DNA from: Planctomycetia bacterium
GTDB lineage: Bacteria > Planctomycetota > Planctomycetia > Pirellulales > Thermoguttaceae
Direction: 5' to 3'
DNA: 64,000 nucleotides
Assembly (NCBI GenBank): GCA_030527015.1
Contig: JAUNBR010000014.1
Span: 1-64,000 of the forward strand
The translations under genes were made by a program, and so were the position numbers. How positions within the stretch are numbered: position 1 is the stretch's first letter; each line of letters opens with the position of its first letter. The notes under the pieces were generated by a model. It did not search any database. It saw only the letters and a list, made by a program, of their open reading frames with translations, and was not told the DNA's origin. Below, piece after piece: positions 17,831 to 31,100 of this stretch.

Positions 17831-18540
17831 AAAGTGAAATGTACTTTATGAAAATAGAATTTAGTACGTGTCATATTATGAAATTTCATTTTTGGCGTAC
17901 TGAAAATAGGATTTTTAGTGCTAAAATCAGGGTTTCCAGCGCAGGAAAAGTCGGTGTAACCTGTTTTAGCTGGAAAGAAAGTGAAAAATGATACGGTAAT
18001 GAATGGGAAAATGCAGGAAATAGGGGATATTTTATAAAAAAGAGAAAATTTACGGATGTGCGGCGAAAAGAAAGAATAATACGGAAATAGAAAAGAGAAC
18101 AGAATAAAAGAAGGCGTGCAGAGGGAAAGATTTTGTGCGAGAAAAGAAAGGAAATTTAGTGAAATATTTAGAAAAATTGAGAAAAAGTAAAAAAACTAAT
18201 AAAATTTGGCAAAAATTATCCCCCCCTCCTTTTCATCTTGAGAATTTTGGTGTATAACTACACAACTTGATATTTTTATCAGGCCTGTATGTCGACTCTA
18301 TTTTTTCATTTGAGTCTGGTTTTTTAACAGGGTTTTAGAGTGCTTATGATGCATTTATGAGAGAACTTACGATGGTTGCGTGAGAACGAGGATTTTACGC
18401 GCGGTCATCGTATTTTGTTGTTTTATTTCATTTTTTTATAAAAAAAGTAAAAAAATGGAATTTTTCTGATCGCCCTGGTTTTGACGTGGTGCTTAAAGCA
18501 TTTTCATATTTCCTATAATTACGATTTCTGGTGAAATTAA

Positions 18541-21500
18541 ATGGCAACATCTCCATCCCGTCGTATTTATCCGAGTCAGGTCCGTATTTTTGGCTCGAAT
18601 ACAGAAGTAACCCCGGTTCCGGATCTGACAGTGATTCAGACCGTCAGTTATGAACGCTTTTTACAGTACCAGTATCCGGAAGAGGAACGCGATTCTCTTC
18701 CTGACGAGATAAGGCTGAACGATTATCGTATTCCGCCTCACCTGCGTAAGGATGAGGGTCTGGAATCCGTGCTTCGAGAAGTTTTTCCGATTAAGAGTCA
18801 TGACGAGAAGGTCACGCTGGAGTATTTAGGTTATGAACTGGGGAAACCTCGTTATGAGCCGGATGAGTGCCGCCGTTTACGTCTGACGTATGGCATGCCA
18901 TTTAAAATTCGTCTTCGTCTGAATAAAGAAGAGCCTGTGGAAGAAGAGGTTTTTCTTGGTGAGCTTCCGATCATGCTCGGCGGAGGAGAGTTTATTATTA
19001 ATGGTGCGGAACGTGTGGTGGTTAGCCAGCTGCACCGCAGCCCGGGTGTGGATTTTGTGTCGGAAGAAGATTCGGGTGAAGACAGCCGAATGTTTAGTTG
19101 CCGCATTATTCCGGAGCGCGGGAGCTGGATCGAGCTGAATATTTCACGGAAAAATAGCATCACGGTGCGAATCGATCAGAGTGGTAAGTTTTCCGCATTA
19201 ACTTTATTGCGTGCGATGGATCCGAAATACACGGATAACGCGAGTATTTTGCGTGCGTTCTGTGAAACCATGATGGTGAAGACGGATAAGGGAAAGTGCG
19301 TGGCGGACATCGAGGGAAAAATCGCGGTGGATAACGTGATTTACCCTGTGGGCTCAGATCGCGCGGGCGAAGTGATTCTTGAGTGTGGGCAGAAAATTAC
19401 AAAAAATATCGCGGAGCAGATCTGCACCTCTGGCATTCAAGAAATTGAGGTGATGAATGATACGCGGAACACGCTGCTGATGAATACGCTGGCGGAAGAC
19501 GTGACGCAGAGTCATGAAGAAGCCCTGTTAAGGATTTATCAGCGGATGCGTCCTGGGAATCCGACGCATCTGGATAAAGCGCGGAAGCTGTTCGAGGAAA
19601 AGTTTTATGATGTGAATCGTTACCGACTGGGGCGCGTAGGAAGATTCCGTATTAATCGAAAATTTGGGCTGAACATTTCTGAAGAGGTGATGGTTCTGCG
19701 TCCGGAAGATTTAGTCGCGGCGATTCGTTACGTGATCGGGTTAAGGAATGGGGAACCGGGTATGTCGGTGGATGATATCGACCATCTGGGGAACCGGCGC
19801 TTGCGGACGATCGACGAATTGGCGGCGGATGAAGTGCGAAAAGGGTTTAATAAACTTCGTCGCACGGTCGTGGAACGTATGGGGATGAAAGATGTCCATG
19901 AAATGACGCCGCGAGGTCTGATAAATCCGAAGAGCATTTCTTCGGCGATCGATTTTTTCTTTGGGCGCAGCGAGCTGTCCCAGGTAGTTGACCAGACGAA
20001 TCCGCTGTCGATGCTCACGCACGAACGTCGTTTGTCGGCATTAGGTCCTGGAGGATTAAACCGTAAGCGCGCGGGTTTTGATGTGCGAGACGTTCACGCT
20101 TCGCATTACGGGCGCATCTGCCCGATCGAGACGCCGGAAGGTACGAACATCGGTCTGATTTCCAGTCTGGGGATTTATGCCAGTGTGGATGAATACGGAT
20201 TTTTGATTACTCCGTATCAGGTGGTGGAGAATGGTCAGCTGACGGGTGAAATTCGCTGGTTAAGGGCGGACGAGGAAGAGTCGGCAGTTTTTGCTCCGGC
20301 AGATGTTTTGATAAAGGATGGACGGATCGTCGGCGACTCGCGCGCCGTGGGTGAAAATGTAATCGCGCGTTATGCGGGCGAATATGAAATTGTGCCCATA
20401 AATCGAGTGAATTATATCGACGTATCTCCCAGTCAGATGGTGGGTGTTTCGGCGGGATTAATTCCATTTTTGGAGCATGATGACGCGAACCGAGCTTTGA
20501 TGGGCTCAAACATGCAGAGACAGGCAGTTCCTCTTCTTGTATCAGAAACCCCGCTGGTGGGAACCGGTCTGGAGACGGCTGCCGCGCGGAACTCCAGTTT
20601 AATTCTTCGTGCGAAACGTGGCGGGACGGTAACGTACTGTGATGCGTCACGGATTATGATAGACGAGGAAGTTTATAAACTTCGGAAGTTCACGGGGATG
20701 AATGAGCGTACCTGTCAGAATCAGAAGCCGATCGTGGTTCCGGGGCAGGTGGTGAAGGCGGGAGAAATTATCGCGGATGGTGCTGCGACGCATAATGGAG
20801 CACTGGCGCTGGGACGGAATGTTCTGGTGGCGTTTATGGTGTGGGAAGGTTATAACTTCGAGGACGCGATTATCATCAGTGAAGAACTCGTGCAGAATGA
20901 TGTTTATACGTCCATTCATATCGAAGTATATGATATCGAGATTCGAGAAACGAAACTTGGTCGAGAAGAATTTACACGGGATATTCCGAATGTTAGTGAG
21001 AAGGCGTTAAGAAATCTGGATGACCGGGGAATCGTGCGTGTCGGGACGTATGTCCGTCCGGGAGACATTTTAGTGGGGAAAGTGACACCGAAATCGAAAA
21101 CGGAGCTTACCCCGGAAGAAAAATTACTGCATACCATTTTTGGTCGTGCTGGTGAAGATGTGAAGAATGATTCTCTGGAAGTTCCTTCGGGAGTGGAGGG
21201 AATCGTGATCGACACACAGCATTATTGTCGGCGCATCAGTCTGAATGAAATGGAACGTCGGGAATTTGAGGAATCCATCAGTAAAGTGGAAGCGGAATGC
21301 CAGAAAGAGATTACAGAAGCGTTCGCGGCCATGATCCAGGAAGTGGAAGAGTGTACGGGAAAACCGGTGCTGGATCAGTATGGTGAGCCGATCGTGGAGG
21401 GGAAATCGCATAAGGATATCGTCGCCCAGGCACGAAACTTTTCTTATGGTTCTCACCTGAATTATCCAGAATCCGTCCGGCAGCAGGTTTTTGATATATT

Positions 21501-22329
21501 TATGTCGCACCGACTGAGGGTGGAACGTCTGCTGGACGCGATGGATCATAAAATTAACTCGATGAAAATCGGGGATGAGTTACGCAGCGGAGTACTTCAG
21601 ATGGCGAAAGTTTATATCGCTGCGAAACGCGTGATTTCCGTGGGAGATAAAATGGCGGGGCGTCATGGTAATAAAGGTGTGATTTCGAAAATTCTGAAGA
21701 AAGAAGACATGCCATTTTTGCCAGATGGTACGCCAGTACAAATTTTGTTAAATCCGCTGGGCGTTCCGAGTCGTATGAATGTGGGTCAGATTTTAGAAAC
21801 ACATCTTGGCTGGGCCAGTGCGGCGGGAGGGTTCCGTTCCATTACACCGGTATTTAATGGCGCGAAGGAAGAAGATATTAATGTCGCGTGTGAAGAAGCG
21901 GGTCTGCCTCGGCACGGGAAAATCCGTCTTTATGATGGTCGTACGGGAGAACCTTTCGAACAAGAAACCACGGTGGGTTACATTTACATGTTAAAACTTC
22001 ACCATCTGGTGGATGATAAGGTGCACGCGCGCAGTACAGGGCCTTATTCCATGATTACCCAGCAGCCGCTGGGCGGAAAAGCGCGTTCTGGTGGACAGCG
22101 TTTTGGAGAAATGGAAGTATGGGCGCTGGAGGCTTATGGAGCCGCATATATCCTTCAGGAATTATTAACGGTGAAAAGTGATGATGTGGAAGGGCGTACC
22201 AAGATTTATGAATCCATGGTTAAAGGAGAAAATATTTTGGAAGCCGGTACACCTGCCAGTTTTGACGTTTTAACGAATGAAATTAAAGGTCTCGGCCTGA
22301 ATATGAGAATGGGGCGCGGAGAAATCTAA
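18541..22329 (+). CDS. rpoB: RNA polymerase beta subunit
   Basis: 1,262 residues, covering both beta lobes, the fork loop/rifampicin region and the C-terminal clamp ending in [13 protein letters not shown]. The rifampicin-pocket cluster reads [18 protein letters not shown], so several positions differ from E. coli (F514V, M515V, N518T by alignment) while the D516, H526 and S531 equivalents are kept. The catalytic-region motif GHKGVIS-like ([11 protein letters not shown]) is intact. It forms the core enzyme with RpoC, encoded 547 nt downstream. The ATG has only a weak TGGTGA site. Confidence 0.99.
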   Translation: MATSPSRRIYPSQVRIFGSNTEVTPVPDLTVIQTVSYERFLQYQYPEEERDSLPDEIRLNDYRIPPHLRKDEGLESVLREVFPIKSHDEKVTLEYLGYELGKPRYEPDECRRLRLTYGMPFKIRLRLNKEEPVEEEVFLGELPIMLGGGEFIINGAERVVVSQLHRSPGVDFVSEEDSGEDSRMFSCRIIPERGSWIELNISRKNSITVRIDQSGKFSALTLLRAMDPKYTDNASILRAFCETMMVKTDKGKCVADIEGKIAVDNVIYPVGSDRAGEVILECGQKITKNIAEQICTSGIQEIEVMNDTRNTLLMNTLAEDVTQSHEEALLRIYQRMRPGNPTHLDKARKLFEEKFYDVNRYRLGRVGRFRINRKFGLNISEEVMVLRPEDLVAAIRYVIGLRNGEPGMSVDDIDHLGNRRLRTIDELAADEVRKGFNKLRRTVVERMGMKDVHEMTPRGLINPKSISSAIDFFFGRSELSQVVDQTNPLSMLTHERRLSALGPGGLNRKRAGFDVRDVHASHYGRICPIETPEGTNIGLISSLGIYASVDEYGFLITPYQVVENGQLTGEIRWLRADEEESAVFAPADVLIKDGRIVGDSRAVGENVIARYAGEYEIVPINRVNYIDVSPSQMVGVSAGLIPFLEHDDANRALMGSNMQRQAVPLLVSETPLVGTGLETAAARNSSLILRAKRGGTVTYCDASRIMIDEEVYKLRKFTGMNERTCQNQKPIVVPGQVVKAGEIIADGAATHNGALALGRNVLVAFMVWEGYNFEDAIIISEELVQNDVYTSIHIEVYDIEIRETKLGREEFTRDIPNVSEKALRNLDDRGIVRVGTYVRPGDILVGKVTPKSKTELTPEEKLLHTIFGRAGEDVKNDSLEVPSGVEGIVIDTQHYCRRISLNEMERREFEESISKVEAECQKEITEAFAAMIQEVEECTGKPVLDQYGEPIVEGKSHKDIVAQARNFSYGSHLNYPESVRQQVFDIFMSHRLRVERLLDAMDHKINSMKIGDELRSGVLQMAKVYIAAKRVISVGDKMAGRHGNKGVISKILKKEDMPFLPDGTPVQILLNPLGVPSRMNVGQILETHLGWASAAGGFRSITPVFNGAKEEDINVACEEAGLPRHGKIRLYDGRTGEPFEQETTVGYIYMLKLHHLVDDKVHARSTGPYSMITQQPLGGKARSGGQRFGEMEVWALEAYGAAYILQELLTVKSDDVEGRTKIYESMVKGENILEAGTPASFDVLTNEIKGLGLNMRMGRGEI

Positions 22330-22369
22330 ATTCTGACTTCTGTTTTCGTTCGGGCGTTATTTTCCCCGT

Positions 22370-22428
22370 TTACATTAAATTTCGTTTTAGAGGTGTTCCT
22401 GAAATCAGGCACCTCGGCTAAGAGAACG
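22370..22428 (-). repeat. DPE, reverse, left half
   Basis: TTACATTAAATTTCGTTTTA, then a changed centre (CCTGAAATCAGGCACC). It is cut off by the next copy. Confidence 0.5.
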
Positions 22429-22527
22429 GATACTCCTTTAAATTTCCGTTTCATCCAGATCGAAAAGCAGGCGTTTTTAGTGAAGCAAAAATGCCGGTGA
22501 AGTGGAAATTTATGGTGCATCGGGTAT
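22429..22527 (-). repeat. DPE, reverse, full length
   Basis: TTTAAATTTCCGTTTCATCC, inner GGCGTTTTTAG/AAAAATGCCGG, right arm GGAAATTTATGGTGCATCGG then GTATA. Confidence 0.88.
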
Positions 22528-22876
22528 AAAAATCGGATGGAGCGAAATTTTAAAGTGTGTCGGGAACATAAATTTCCGTTTCGTGTATGCCGGATCTCCG
22601 GGATACGGATCACCACGCGAAAAATATTTTGTGTGCGGAATGGAAAAAAGTAAGAAATTCAGTACGCGAAAATTAGGAAAGAGGGAATCATGGTTCGTCA
22701 GAAAATATTATAAAATGTATCATTTTAATCCCTGATAAACCGTATATTTACTTTTTCTGTATTTTTGTTTTCCTGATAATTTTTGCTGAAAAGAACTATA
22801 AAAATTAGAGTTTAAGTAAAACCAGGTATAATAAATTATAATATAATCATAATCCAAGAAAGTGGGGATCCAGTGC

Positions 22877-25800
22877 ATGAGCATGGATGAACGCAGTTAC
22901 GAAAGAATTAACGATTATACATCTGTAGAAATTAGTCTTGCCCGGTCTTTTGATATTCGGAGCTGGTCTCATGGAGAAGTGAAAAAGCCCGAGACGATTA
23001 ATTACCGGACTTATCGCCCTGAGCGGGACGGTCTTTTTTGTGAGCGTATTTTTGGCCCGGAAAAAGACTGGGAGTGTATGTGCGGTAAGTACCGTGGAAT
23101 GAAGTATAAAGGAATGATATGTGATCGCTGCGGAGTGAAAATCACACACAGCCGTGTGCGTCGTCAGCGGATGGGGCATATCGAGCTGGCGGCACCGGTG
23201 GCGCATATCTGGTTTTTTAAGACGTCCCCCAGTCGTCTGGGAAATTTACTGGACATAAAGATGAGCAGTCTGGAAAAAGTAATATATTTCCAGGATTATG
23301 TCGTTACCGATCCAGGAGATACCCCTCTGAAGAAACGCCAGCTGATTACGGAAAATGAGTATCGGGAGGCGGTGCAGACGTACGGTGCGTCGGCATTTAC
23401 GGCGGAAATGGGAGCGGAGGCGATTAGTAAACTGCTCAGAGAACTGGATCTGGTAACGCTTTCACAAGAACTCCGGGTGGAGCTGCGTACCACGAATTCA
23501 AAACAGAGAAAAAAGGAACTGATAAATCGGCTGAAAATCGTGGAAGCCATGCGTGACAGTGATAATAAGCCGGAATGGATGATTCTGGATGTTATCCCGG
23601 TAATTCCACCGGATCTTCGTCCTCTGGTGATGCTGGATAATGGTAATTTTGCGACTTCTGACCTGAATGACCTTTATCGCAGGATTATAAATAGAAATAA
23701 TCGTCTGAAGAAACTGACGGATCTGAATGCGCCAGAAGTTATCGTCCGAAATGAAAAGCGGATGTTACAGCAGTCGGTGGATGCGCTTTTTGATAATGCT
23801 CGCTGTAAACGGCCTGTGCTGGGCAGCAGTAATCGTGCGCTGAAGTCCCTGACGGATATGATTAAAGGAAAGCAGGGACGTTTCCGAGAAAACTTGCTGG
23901 GAAAACGTGTGGATTATTCGGCACGAAGTGTAATCGTCGTGGGGCCGACGCTCCGTCTGCATCAGTGTGGAATTCCCAAGAAAATCGTTTTAGAGCTTTT
24001 CCAGCCGTTTATAATTCGCCGATTAAAGGAACTGGGGCACGCGGATACGATTAAAAGTGCCAAGAAAATGCTTGAGCGAAAAGATGAGGAAGTATGGGAT
24101 ATTCTGGAAGATGTGATTAAAAATCATCCGGTGCTCCTGAACCGTGCTCCGACGCTCCACAGAATGGGAATCCAGGCTTTTGAGCCGATTCTTGTGGAAG
24201 GAAACGCGATAAAACTGCACCCGCTGGTGTGTCGTGGTTTTAATGCGGATTTTGACGGTGACCAGATGGCGGTTCACCTCCCACTTTCGATCGAAGCGCA
24301 GGTGGAAGCTCATACGCTGATGATGTCCACGAATAATATTTTTAGCCCGGCGAATGGCCGTCCGATTATTAGTCCGTCTCAGGACGTGGTCATGGGGTGT
24401 TATTACATGACGATCGAGCTGGCGGATCGTGTCGGAGAAGGTATGAAATTTCCGGGTTTTGAGGAAGTTTACACAGCGTACCAGCATGGAAAAGTTACCT
24501 TACATACGCCGATCGAGTTACGGCTGCCGAAACGTTATGAAAAAACGGGAGTAAAAGGCAGTCCGGGAATAAAAGTAGGACAGCGGTTCCATACGACCGT
24601 CGGTCGTGTCATGTTTAATGACATGTTACCGGTGGGAATGCCTTTTTATAATGAACAGATGCGTACGGGTACTCTGGGAACAGTGATTTCAGACTGTTAT
24701 GAACTTTTGGGGCGGCGTGCGACGATCGATCTTTTGGATGATATGAATCAGATGGGGTTCCGTGAAAGTACACATTCAGGTCTGTCTTTTGCGACGGATG
24801 ACCTGATTACCCCGGCTTCCAAAAAAGCGATCATCGAAGAAACAGAACGTATGGTCATGAATTACATGAACAGTTACCAGTATGGTGCGCTGACAGAACG
24901 TGAGCGTTATGCGCGTACGCTGGATGCCTGGACGGAAGCGAATGGCCGAATTACTCGGGAAATGACGCAGGCTCTGGATAATGATCATCGGTGGCCGGGT
25001 TATGTGAATCCGATATATCTGATGGCGCAGTCCGGGGCGCGAGGAGGAATCGAGCAGATACGTCAGCTGGCGGGAATGCGTGGTCTGATGGCGAAACCGT
25101 CAGGGAAGATTATCGAAACTCCGATTAAAGCGAATTTCCGTGAGGGCCTGAGCGTTTTAGAGTATTTCTCGTCGACGCACGGAGCACGAAAAGGTCTGGC
25201 GGATACGGCATTAAAAACGGCAGACTCTGGTTATATGACGCGTAAACTGGCGGACGTGGCGCAGAATTTTGTGGTAACCTGCGAAGACTGCGGAACGACA
25301 CAGGGGATCTCGAAAGGAATCATTTATCGTGGCGAAAAAGTGGAAGTGAGTCTGGCGGAGTCTATTAAGGGGCGTGTCAGCTGTGCGAATATCGTGAACC
25401 CGATTACGGATGAAGTGATCGTGGAGGCGAATGGAATGATTACGCTGGAAGCCGCGCGAAAAATTGAGGAAATGGGTCTGGAAAAGATCATGGTACGAAG
25501 TCCCATGACATGTGAGGCGTCACTGGGAGTGTGTGCGAAATGTTATGGAATGGACCTTTCCACAGGAGAAATGGTGGAGCAGGGCATGGCGGTGGGAACC
25601 ATCGCGGCTCAGAGTATCGGGGAACCGGGTACTCAGTTAACCATGCGTACGTTTCATATCGGTGGAACGGCGGCACGTGGTATGGAACAGAGGGACATTA
25701 AAAATAAGAAGCCAGGAAAAGTGCGTTATACTCGTCTGAAGGCGGTAACGAACAGTACGGGTCAGGTGGTGTCTCTGACGCGAAATGGAGAGGTGTCTCT

Positions 25801-27262
25801 GTTAAACCCACGGGGATGGGAACTGGAAAAATATGAAGTGCCGATCGGTGCGCAGATTCTTGTGGAAGATGGGAAGGATGTGCCGGCGGGAACGGTGATC
25901 TGTCGCTGGGATCCACACTCCATTCCGATTTTAGCGGAGGTGGATGGAAAGGTACGTTTCGAAGATTTAATAGAGGGCGAAACGGTCCGAGTGGAAAAAG
26001 ACGCGGTGGGTACGAGTCGTCTGACGGTTATCGATTATCGTGGAGATTTCCATCCGCAGATTATTTTAGAAGGTGAAGGCGGAAAAATTCTTGACTTTTA
26101 TTACCTTTCCGAAAAAGCGTATATAGAAGTGGAGGAAGGCGCGGAGATAAAAGCGGGTACGATTCTTGCCAAAACACCGCGAGAGGTGTCTGGTACTCAG
26201 GATATTACGGGAGGTTTACCGCGAGTCGCTGAAATTTTTGAAGCGCGGAAACCGAAAGATCCTGCGGTAATTGCGGAAATAGATGGTGTGGTGGAAATCA
26301 TGGGCGAAAAACGCCGTGGAAAGCGCACGGTAAAAATCGTTCAGGAGGATACCGGTCTGGAGCGCGAGCATCTGATCACTCATGGAAAACATTTACGTGT
26401 GCGTTCCGGAGATTATGTAAAAGCGGGAGAAGCTCTGGTGGATGGTCCTCTGGTGCCTCATGATATTCTGCGTATTTCTGGTGAGGAAGCGGTGCAGCAG
26501 TATCTGACGCGTGAAGTGCAGAATGTGTATCGTTCTCAGCGTGTGCAGATAAATGATAAGCATATCGAGATTATCGTTTCCCAGATGCTGAGAAAAGTTT
26601 TAGTGGAAAATGTCGGGGATACGGGTTTACTGGAAGGTGCCCTGATGGATAAACATGAATTTCAGGAGCAGAACCGATTACTGGATGGCTGCCTGAAAAT
26701 CGTGGAACCTGGCGACACTCCGTTTATTGCGGGAGAAATCGTTCCGCGTGAAAAAGTCGAGCTGCGGAATGATGAAGTGGAGGCGGCCGGTGGGAAACCT
26801 GCGACATTCCAGGCACCACAAAAAGCGGTGGCTTCCACACAGCTTTTAGGTATTTCGAAAGCTGCGGTTCAGAGTTCCAGCTTCATTTCTGCGGCGAGTT
26901 TCCAGGAAACGACGAAAGTTCTTACGGAAGCGGCACTGGCGGGAAAAGTGGATCACCTGGTGGGCTTAAAAGAAAATGTGATTCTTGGTCATTTAATTCC
27001 CGCTGGTACAGGATTTAAAATGTATCAGGATGCGGAGTGGACACGGACAGAAAGCACGTATGCGGAGGCCTCCATTCTGGATCAGATGGTGGAAGATGCG
27101 GAAGAAGTGGATTTTACACTGCTGGATGATACGAATCTTTTGGCGGCTGGAATTAATTTAGACGAGACGTCTTCTCCTGATTTAACGGTGGATGCCGGTA
27201 CGGAATCGGAGGATGTAAATCTTCAGGAACCGGAAAATAATGGTGACGTTTTGTCTGAGTAA
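22877..27262 (+). CDS. rpoC: RNA polymerase beta' subunit
   Basis: 1,461 residues from the ATG at 22877, chosen because GTGGGGA lies 8 nt upstream; a GTG at 22862 would add five residues. The N-terminal zinc-finger cysteines (CMCG...CDRCG), the absolutely conserved NADFDGDQ that chelates the catalytic magnesium (near residue 455), and the second zinc site (CEDCG...CAKC) are all present. The C terminus has an acidic Asp/Glu-rich tail of about 40 residues. Two DPE copies lie between the stop codon and a strong terminator at 27632, so they should be in the rpoBC mRNA. Confidence 0.99.
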   Translation: MSMDERSYERINDYTSVEISLARSFDIRSWSHGEVKKPETINYRTYRPERDGLFCERIFGPEKDWECMCGKYRGMKYKGMICDRCGVKITHSRVRRQRMGHIELAAPVAHIWFFKTSPSRLGNLLDIKMSSLEKVIYFQDYVVTDPGDTPLKKRQLITENEYREAVQTYGASAFTAEMGAEAISKLLRELDLVTLSQELRVELRTTNSKQRKKELINRLKIVEAMRDSDNKPEWMILDVIPVIPPDLRPLVMLDNGNFATSDLNDLYRRIINRNNRLKKLTDLNAPEVIVRNEKRMLQQSVDALFDNARCKRPVLGSSNRALKSLTDMIKGKQGRFRENLLGKRVDYSARSVIVVGPTLRLHQCGIPKKIVLELFQPFIIRRLKELGHADTIKSAKKMLERKDEEVWDILEDVIKNHPVLLNRAPTLHRMGIQAFEPILVEGNAIKLHPLVCRGFNADFDGDQMAVHLPLSIEAQVEAHTLMMSTNNIFSPANGRPIISPSQDVVMGCYYMTIELADRVGEGMKFPGFEEVYTAYQHGKVTLHTPIELRLPKRYEKTGVKGSPGIKVGQRFHTTVGRVMFNDMLPVGMPFYNEQMRTGTLGTVISDCYELLGRRATIDLLDDMNQMGFRESTHSGLSFATDDLITPASKKAIIEETERMVMNYMNSYQYGALTERERYARTLDAWTEANGRITREMTQALDNDHRWPGYVNPIYLMAQSGARGGIEQIRQLAGMRGLMAKPSGKIIETPIKANFREGLSVLEYFSSTHGARKGLADTALKTADSGYMTRKLADVAQNFVVTCEDCGTTQGISKGIIYRGEKVEVSLAESIKGRVSCANIVNPITDEVIVEANGMITLEAARKIEEMGLEKIMVRSPMTCEASLGVCAKCYGMDLSTGEMVEQGMAVGTIAAQSIGEPGTQLTMRTFHIGGTAARGMEQRDIKNKKPGKVRYTRLKAVTNSTGQVVSLTRNGEVSLLNPRGWELEKYEVPIGAQILVEDGKDVPAGTVICRWDPHSIPILAEVDGKVRFEDLIEGETVRVEKDAVGTSRLTVIDYRGDFHPQIILEGEGGKILDFYYLSEKAYIEVEEGAEIKAGTILAKTPREVSGTQDITGGLPRVAEIFEARKPKDPAVIAEIDGVVEIMGEKRRGKRTVKIVQEDTGLEREHLITHGKHLRVRSGDYVKAGEALVDGPLVPHDILRISGEEAVQQYLTREVQNVYRSQRVQINDKHIEIIVSQMLRKVLVENVGDTGLLEGALMDKHEFQEQNRLLDGCLKIVEPGDTPFIAGEIVPREKVELRNDEVEAAGGKPATFQAPQKAVASTQLLGISKAAVQSSSFISAASFQETTKVLTEAALAGKVDHLVGLKENVILGHLIPAGTGFKMYQDAEWTRTESTYAEASILDQMVEDAEEVDFTLLDDTNLLAAGINLDETSSPDLTVDAGTESEDVNLQEPENNGDVLSE

Positions 27263-27275
27263 AAGCAGGCAGATT

Positions 27276-27368
27276 TCGTGTTAAATTTTCGTTTAATATG
27301 CGGCCATGAACAGACGTTTTTAGCGGAACAAAAATGCGGTGACGTGAAATTTATAGTGCATCAGGTAT
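27276..27368 (-). repeat. DPE, reverse, first of a tandem pair
   Basis: TTAAATTTTCGTTTAATATG, GACGTTTTTAGCGGAAC, and right arm AAATTTATAGTGCATCAGG then TATG. Its end runs into the next copy with a shared TAT. Confidence 0.8.
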
Positions 27369-27466
27369 GCTGGTTCTGCCTTAAATTTCCGTTTTATACG
27401 GTCACAAAAACAGACAGTTTTAGTGAAGTATACATGGGACGCTAAAATTATAGTGCATCAGGTATA
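27366..27466 (-). repeat. DPE, reverse, second of a tandem pair
   Basis: TATGCTGGTTCTGCCTTAAA, then CCGTTTTATACGG and an altered centre, then AAATTATAGTGCATCAGG and TATAAA. Confidence 0.8.
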
Positions 27467-27631
27467 AAGTACCGGATGTGAATGTCTGTGTATGGCGAAA
27501 GTTTACCGTGTGTCGGTTATAAATTTTATTTGATGCACGATAAAATTTTGTATTCCAATTTTTGTGCCGGGGAAACACTCGTTTTAATCGCGTGGTGCGG
27601 AACATAAAATTCTAAAGTGGAACTGGTATGT

Positions 27632-27673
27632 AAGGAAAATGAAATGGGATTCCGGTTCATTTTCCTTTTTTTA
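27632..27673 (+). terminator. Terminator of the rpoBC unit
   Basis: AAGGAAAATGAA pairs perfectly over 12 bp with TTCATTTTCCTT, followed by a T-run. It lies 370 nt after the rpoC stop codon. Confidence 0.93.
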
Positions 27674-27815
27674 TGTCTGAAAATAAAGATGTCGGATTTA
27701 TTGGAAATTTCATTTTTTGGATATTTTTGTCGTGCCAGAACCCTTTTCATTTTTTGTTTTACGTGACCATTTCGGCAAGAATTTTTCACGCCGTTCATCG
27801 TGGGTGGCGGAGAAA

Positions 27816-27920
27816 TATACTGTTTCCACTTTAAATTTCCGTTTTGTGCGGCTCTTAAAGCCAGACATTTTCAGCGAAAAAAAAGCCGGGAAGGTGTAAT
27901 TTTATAATGTATCGGGTATA
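27816..27920 (-). repeat. DPE, reverse, full length
   Basis: TATACTGTTTCCACTTTAAA at the left, GTGCGGCTCTTAAAGCCAG in the middle, and AATGTATCGGGTATA at the right. Confidence 0.92.
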
Positions 27921-28132
27921 AAATGTCTGGAAAACTTATTTCGGGATCCGTTTCGCGATAAAATTTTTTGTCGCCGTTTTTTGTTTTATTAAAAATTTTT
28001 TGTGGCCGCGTAAAACGAAAATATAAAACGAAATGAGAATATATATGTGTCAGTTTTAAAACTGGTGTGAAAAGAGGAGTGGTGTCAGGAAAATATTTCT
28101 CTTGCGGATAAATTTCCAGAGGAGAATGGAAG

Positions 28133-31100
28133 ATGGAAATTCTAAAATTAACTTTTGAGAACTTAAATTCTCTGACAGGCGCCTGGGAAATTGATTTTAC
28201 GGATGAGGCGTTTCATCGGGAGGGCATTTTTGCCATTACCGGTCCGACAGGAGTCGGAAAGTCCACGCTTTTAGATGCAGTCTGTCTGGCATTATATGGA
28301 AAGACACCACGCCTGAAAAATATCAGTAATACTCAGAATGAAATTATGTCACTTCAGGCCGGGAGATGTTCTGCCGGAGTAACATTTCGGACGAAAGAGG
28401 GAGATTTTCGCGCATCATTTTCCCAGAGACGTGCTGGTGACAGACCTGATGGAAATCTTCAGATGGTTAAGAGGGAATTCGCCAGAATCTGTAATTTAGA
28501 AACAGGAGAGGCCGAAATTCTGAGTGATCAGAAAACACAGAGTACGCGGGATCTTGTCGAGGAATATATCGGACTGGATTTTAATCAGTTTACCCGAGCA
28601 GTACTTTTATCTCAGGGAAATTTCGCGGATTTCCTGAATGCGTCCAGTTCAGAAAGGGCGACGATTTTAGAAAGGCTGACGAAAACAGATATTTATTCCA
28701 AAATATCACAGAAAATATATGAACGTCAGGGTGTGGAAGCCAGTGAATTTAAATTTCTTGAAGCGAAACTGGAGGGAATTACGTTTCTTTCTTCGGAAGA
28801 AATGGCGAAAAAAGAAATTTTTCTGGTGCAGTTACAGCAGGTGGAAAAAACACTGGAAACATATTTAAATGAAACACAAAAATTACTGAACTGGAGGGAA
28901 AAACTGGCGGAACTGGAAACAAAACAAAAGTGGTTTCAGAAAGAAAAAATAGATTTTGAAAAGCGAAAAGAAGCATTTATCCCAAAAATACAGAAATGGG
29001 AACGTGCTCAGGGCGCAGTATGCATTAATTCGGATTATCAGGCATTTCTAAATGCGAAAGATGTGTGGGAATCTGACGTAAAAGAACGCTGTCAGATGGA
29101 AAAAACACTTCAGGAAATGAGGAGTGTGAGAGAAGAGCTTCAGAAAGAACGGGAGAAACTGAAATTTTTATTAAAAGAAAGAGAGACGGAGGCGGCACTT
29201 TCTGACGTGGTGCCTGTTTTACGAGAACAGATAAATAGTTTAAACACTCTGTTTCATTCTTTTTTGCTGCAGCAAAAAATGGATGTGGAAAATTGGCAGC
29301 GAGTGATTTCTTTAAGAAAAAAAATCGCGGAGGAAGAAGTTCCGTTAAAAGAAGACGAGAAGAAAATTCAGGAAACTGAGCATATCAGGAAAGAACTGGA
29401 GAAAAAGAGTGAGGAACTTCTGGCAGGAAAAGAAGTCGGAGATATTCAGAGGGAAGAACGGTCACTGAAAAGGTATATGGAAATTTTGGCGTCCATGGAA
29501 GAATCCGTGGAGTTATATCAAAAGACGCGAGAATTTTTACAGAAGCTGGCAAAACGCCAGAAAAAACTGCAAGATATTTTTGAGATACGTGAAAAATTTT
29601 GTAGGCAGGCAGAGCAGAAAACAGAGCAGTTAAAAGAAAAATTAAATCATGAAAAACTGAAAATGAATTTTGCGCGGCAGCGTGAAAATCTTCGGCCGGG
29701 TCAGCCGTGTCCTTTATGTGGGGCGAAAGAACATCCATATGCGGAAATCGGCGAAACGGTTATGCAGGATGAAATGAAAATAAAATTAAACCAGGCAGAA
29801 AGTGCGCAAAAACTGGAAGAAAAAAAGAGGGAAAACACGGCCCACCGCCTTTCATTAACAAAAAAACAGATGCGTAATCAGAGTAATTTTTTTGAGGAAA
29901 AAGAATCGAATTTTATCGAATTAAAAGAAGCGTTTCTGGAAGAATTAAGAGAAGGTCAGCGAAAGTGGGAAGAAGAATTATATGGAGATGGAATCCAGGA
30001 ATATTTGGAGCTGGAAGTAAATGATGCGCATGTTTTAGAAATAATAAAAAAGAAAAGACAGCGTTTTCAGTTACGCAAAAATGGCATACAAAAAATAATC
30101 GCGGAAATACAGCAGCTGCATCAGAAACAGATGTCCATACAAAAAGAAGTGGAAGATTTCCGTAAAATCTTGGATGCTCGAAGAATGAAGTTTTATGAAA
30201 TGATAAACGAAGAATCACGTTTATCTGGAGGGATACAGACTGAAAAAGATAATCGCGAAAAAGAACAGCAAAAAATTATATTATTCCGTAAAAATATGTG
30301 GGAAAAGGCATCTCCGTTTATTACAGGAAAATCATTACTTCCATCAGAAGTGAGTCAGTTATCAGAAAAGCTGTCAGATTATTCAGGACGTGATTTTCCG
30401 GAGGATCATTCTGATTTAGCACGCTTTTTTGAAGAGGAAACTGCGCAGTGGAATGCGCTTTTTCAGATACTTTTTCAGCGCGAGGAAGAAAGAAAAAAAC
30501 TGGAAAGATCATTCACGGAAGTGGAAAATAAATTAAACGTCTGTGAAGGCCAGATCCTGTTACAGGAAAATTATAAAAAGGAAAGAGCACTGAAATGGGA
30601 AAAGGATGAAGCCGATTATCGAAATGCGGAGATGCACTGGTCTAAAGTTTTGGCACGTTCCAGTTTTAAAGATATGCAGGATTTTCTTGATGCACAGATG
30701 GAAGAAGCGCAGCGCAGGAGTATCGAGAAAACGCAAAAAGAGATGAGTGCAGAAGCACATGCTCTTCAAGAAAAAATACAAGAAAATGAGCGGAAGTTGG
30801 CAGAAGAGAGAGAAAAAAACTTTACCGAAAAAACAGAAGATGAGTTAAAACGGCAGAGGGAACGTCTGAGTCAGGCAAAAGATGAAAATCTGAAAAAACA
30901 GGGTGAGTTACATCATGAAATTTCACGGTCTCGGCGGGAGCAGGCACGTTATGACCAGGAATGGCGAAAGATCCAAGAAAAATTGGCCACGGTAAATCGC
31001 TGGAAAAAACTGAATGATCTGATCGGGTCAAAGAATGGAGATAAATTTAAAAATTTTGCTCAGCATTTAACGTTTACTGCGTTATTACGTCATGCGAATA

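Larger units (their letters stand above)
17627..18540. other. Long rplL-rpoB spacer
   Basis: 914 bp without a gene. It holds the terminator, a reverse DPE (17729-17830), a poorer reverse DPE-like stretch (about 17875-17945) and a very AT-rich region. Just before rpoB is a perfect TATAAT (18514-18519). Its -35 partner is unclear: TTGACG at 18481 is 27 bp away, too far for a standard promoter. Confidence 0.6.
22330..22876. other. rpoB-rpoC spacer
   Basis: 547 bp where most bacteria have under 100. It contains a partial (22370-22428) and a full (22429-22527) reverse DPE, a loose extra arm (22540-22570), and an AT-rich block with several TATAAT-like hexamers just before rpoC. Confidence 0.65.
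27263..28132. other. rpoC-sbcC spacer
   Basis: 870 bp. In order: two tandem reverse DPEs, scattered single arms (about 27470-27545), a strong terminator (27632), an AT-rich stretch and a third reverse DPE (27816-27920). No gene seen. Confidence 0.65.

Noticed and set aside
18481-18519. Standard promoter for rpoB from TTGACG and TATAAT
   Set aside because: The 27-bp spacer is too long for sigma70; only the -10-like box is noted, in the spacer entry.
19960-20060. Natural rifampicin resistance of RpoB
   Set aside because: The 514, 515 and 518 equivalents differ from E. coli, but the main resistance positions are wild type, so no phenotype can be predicted.
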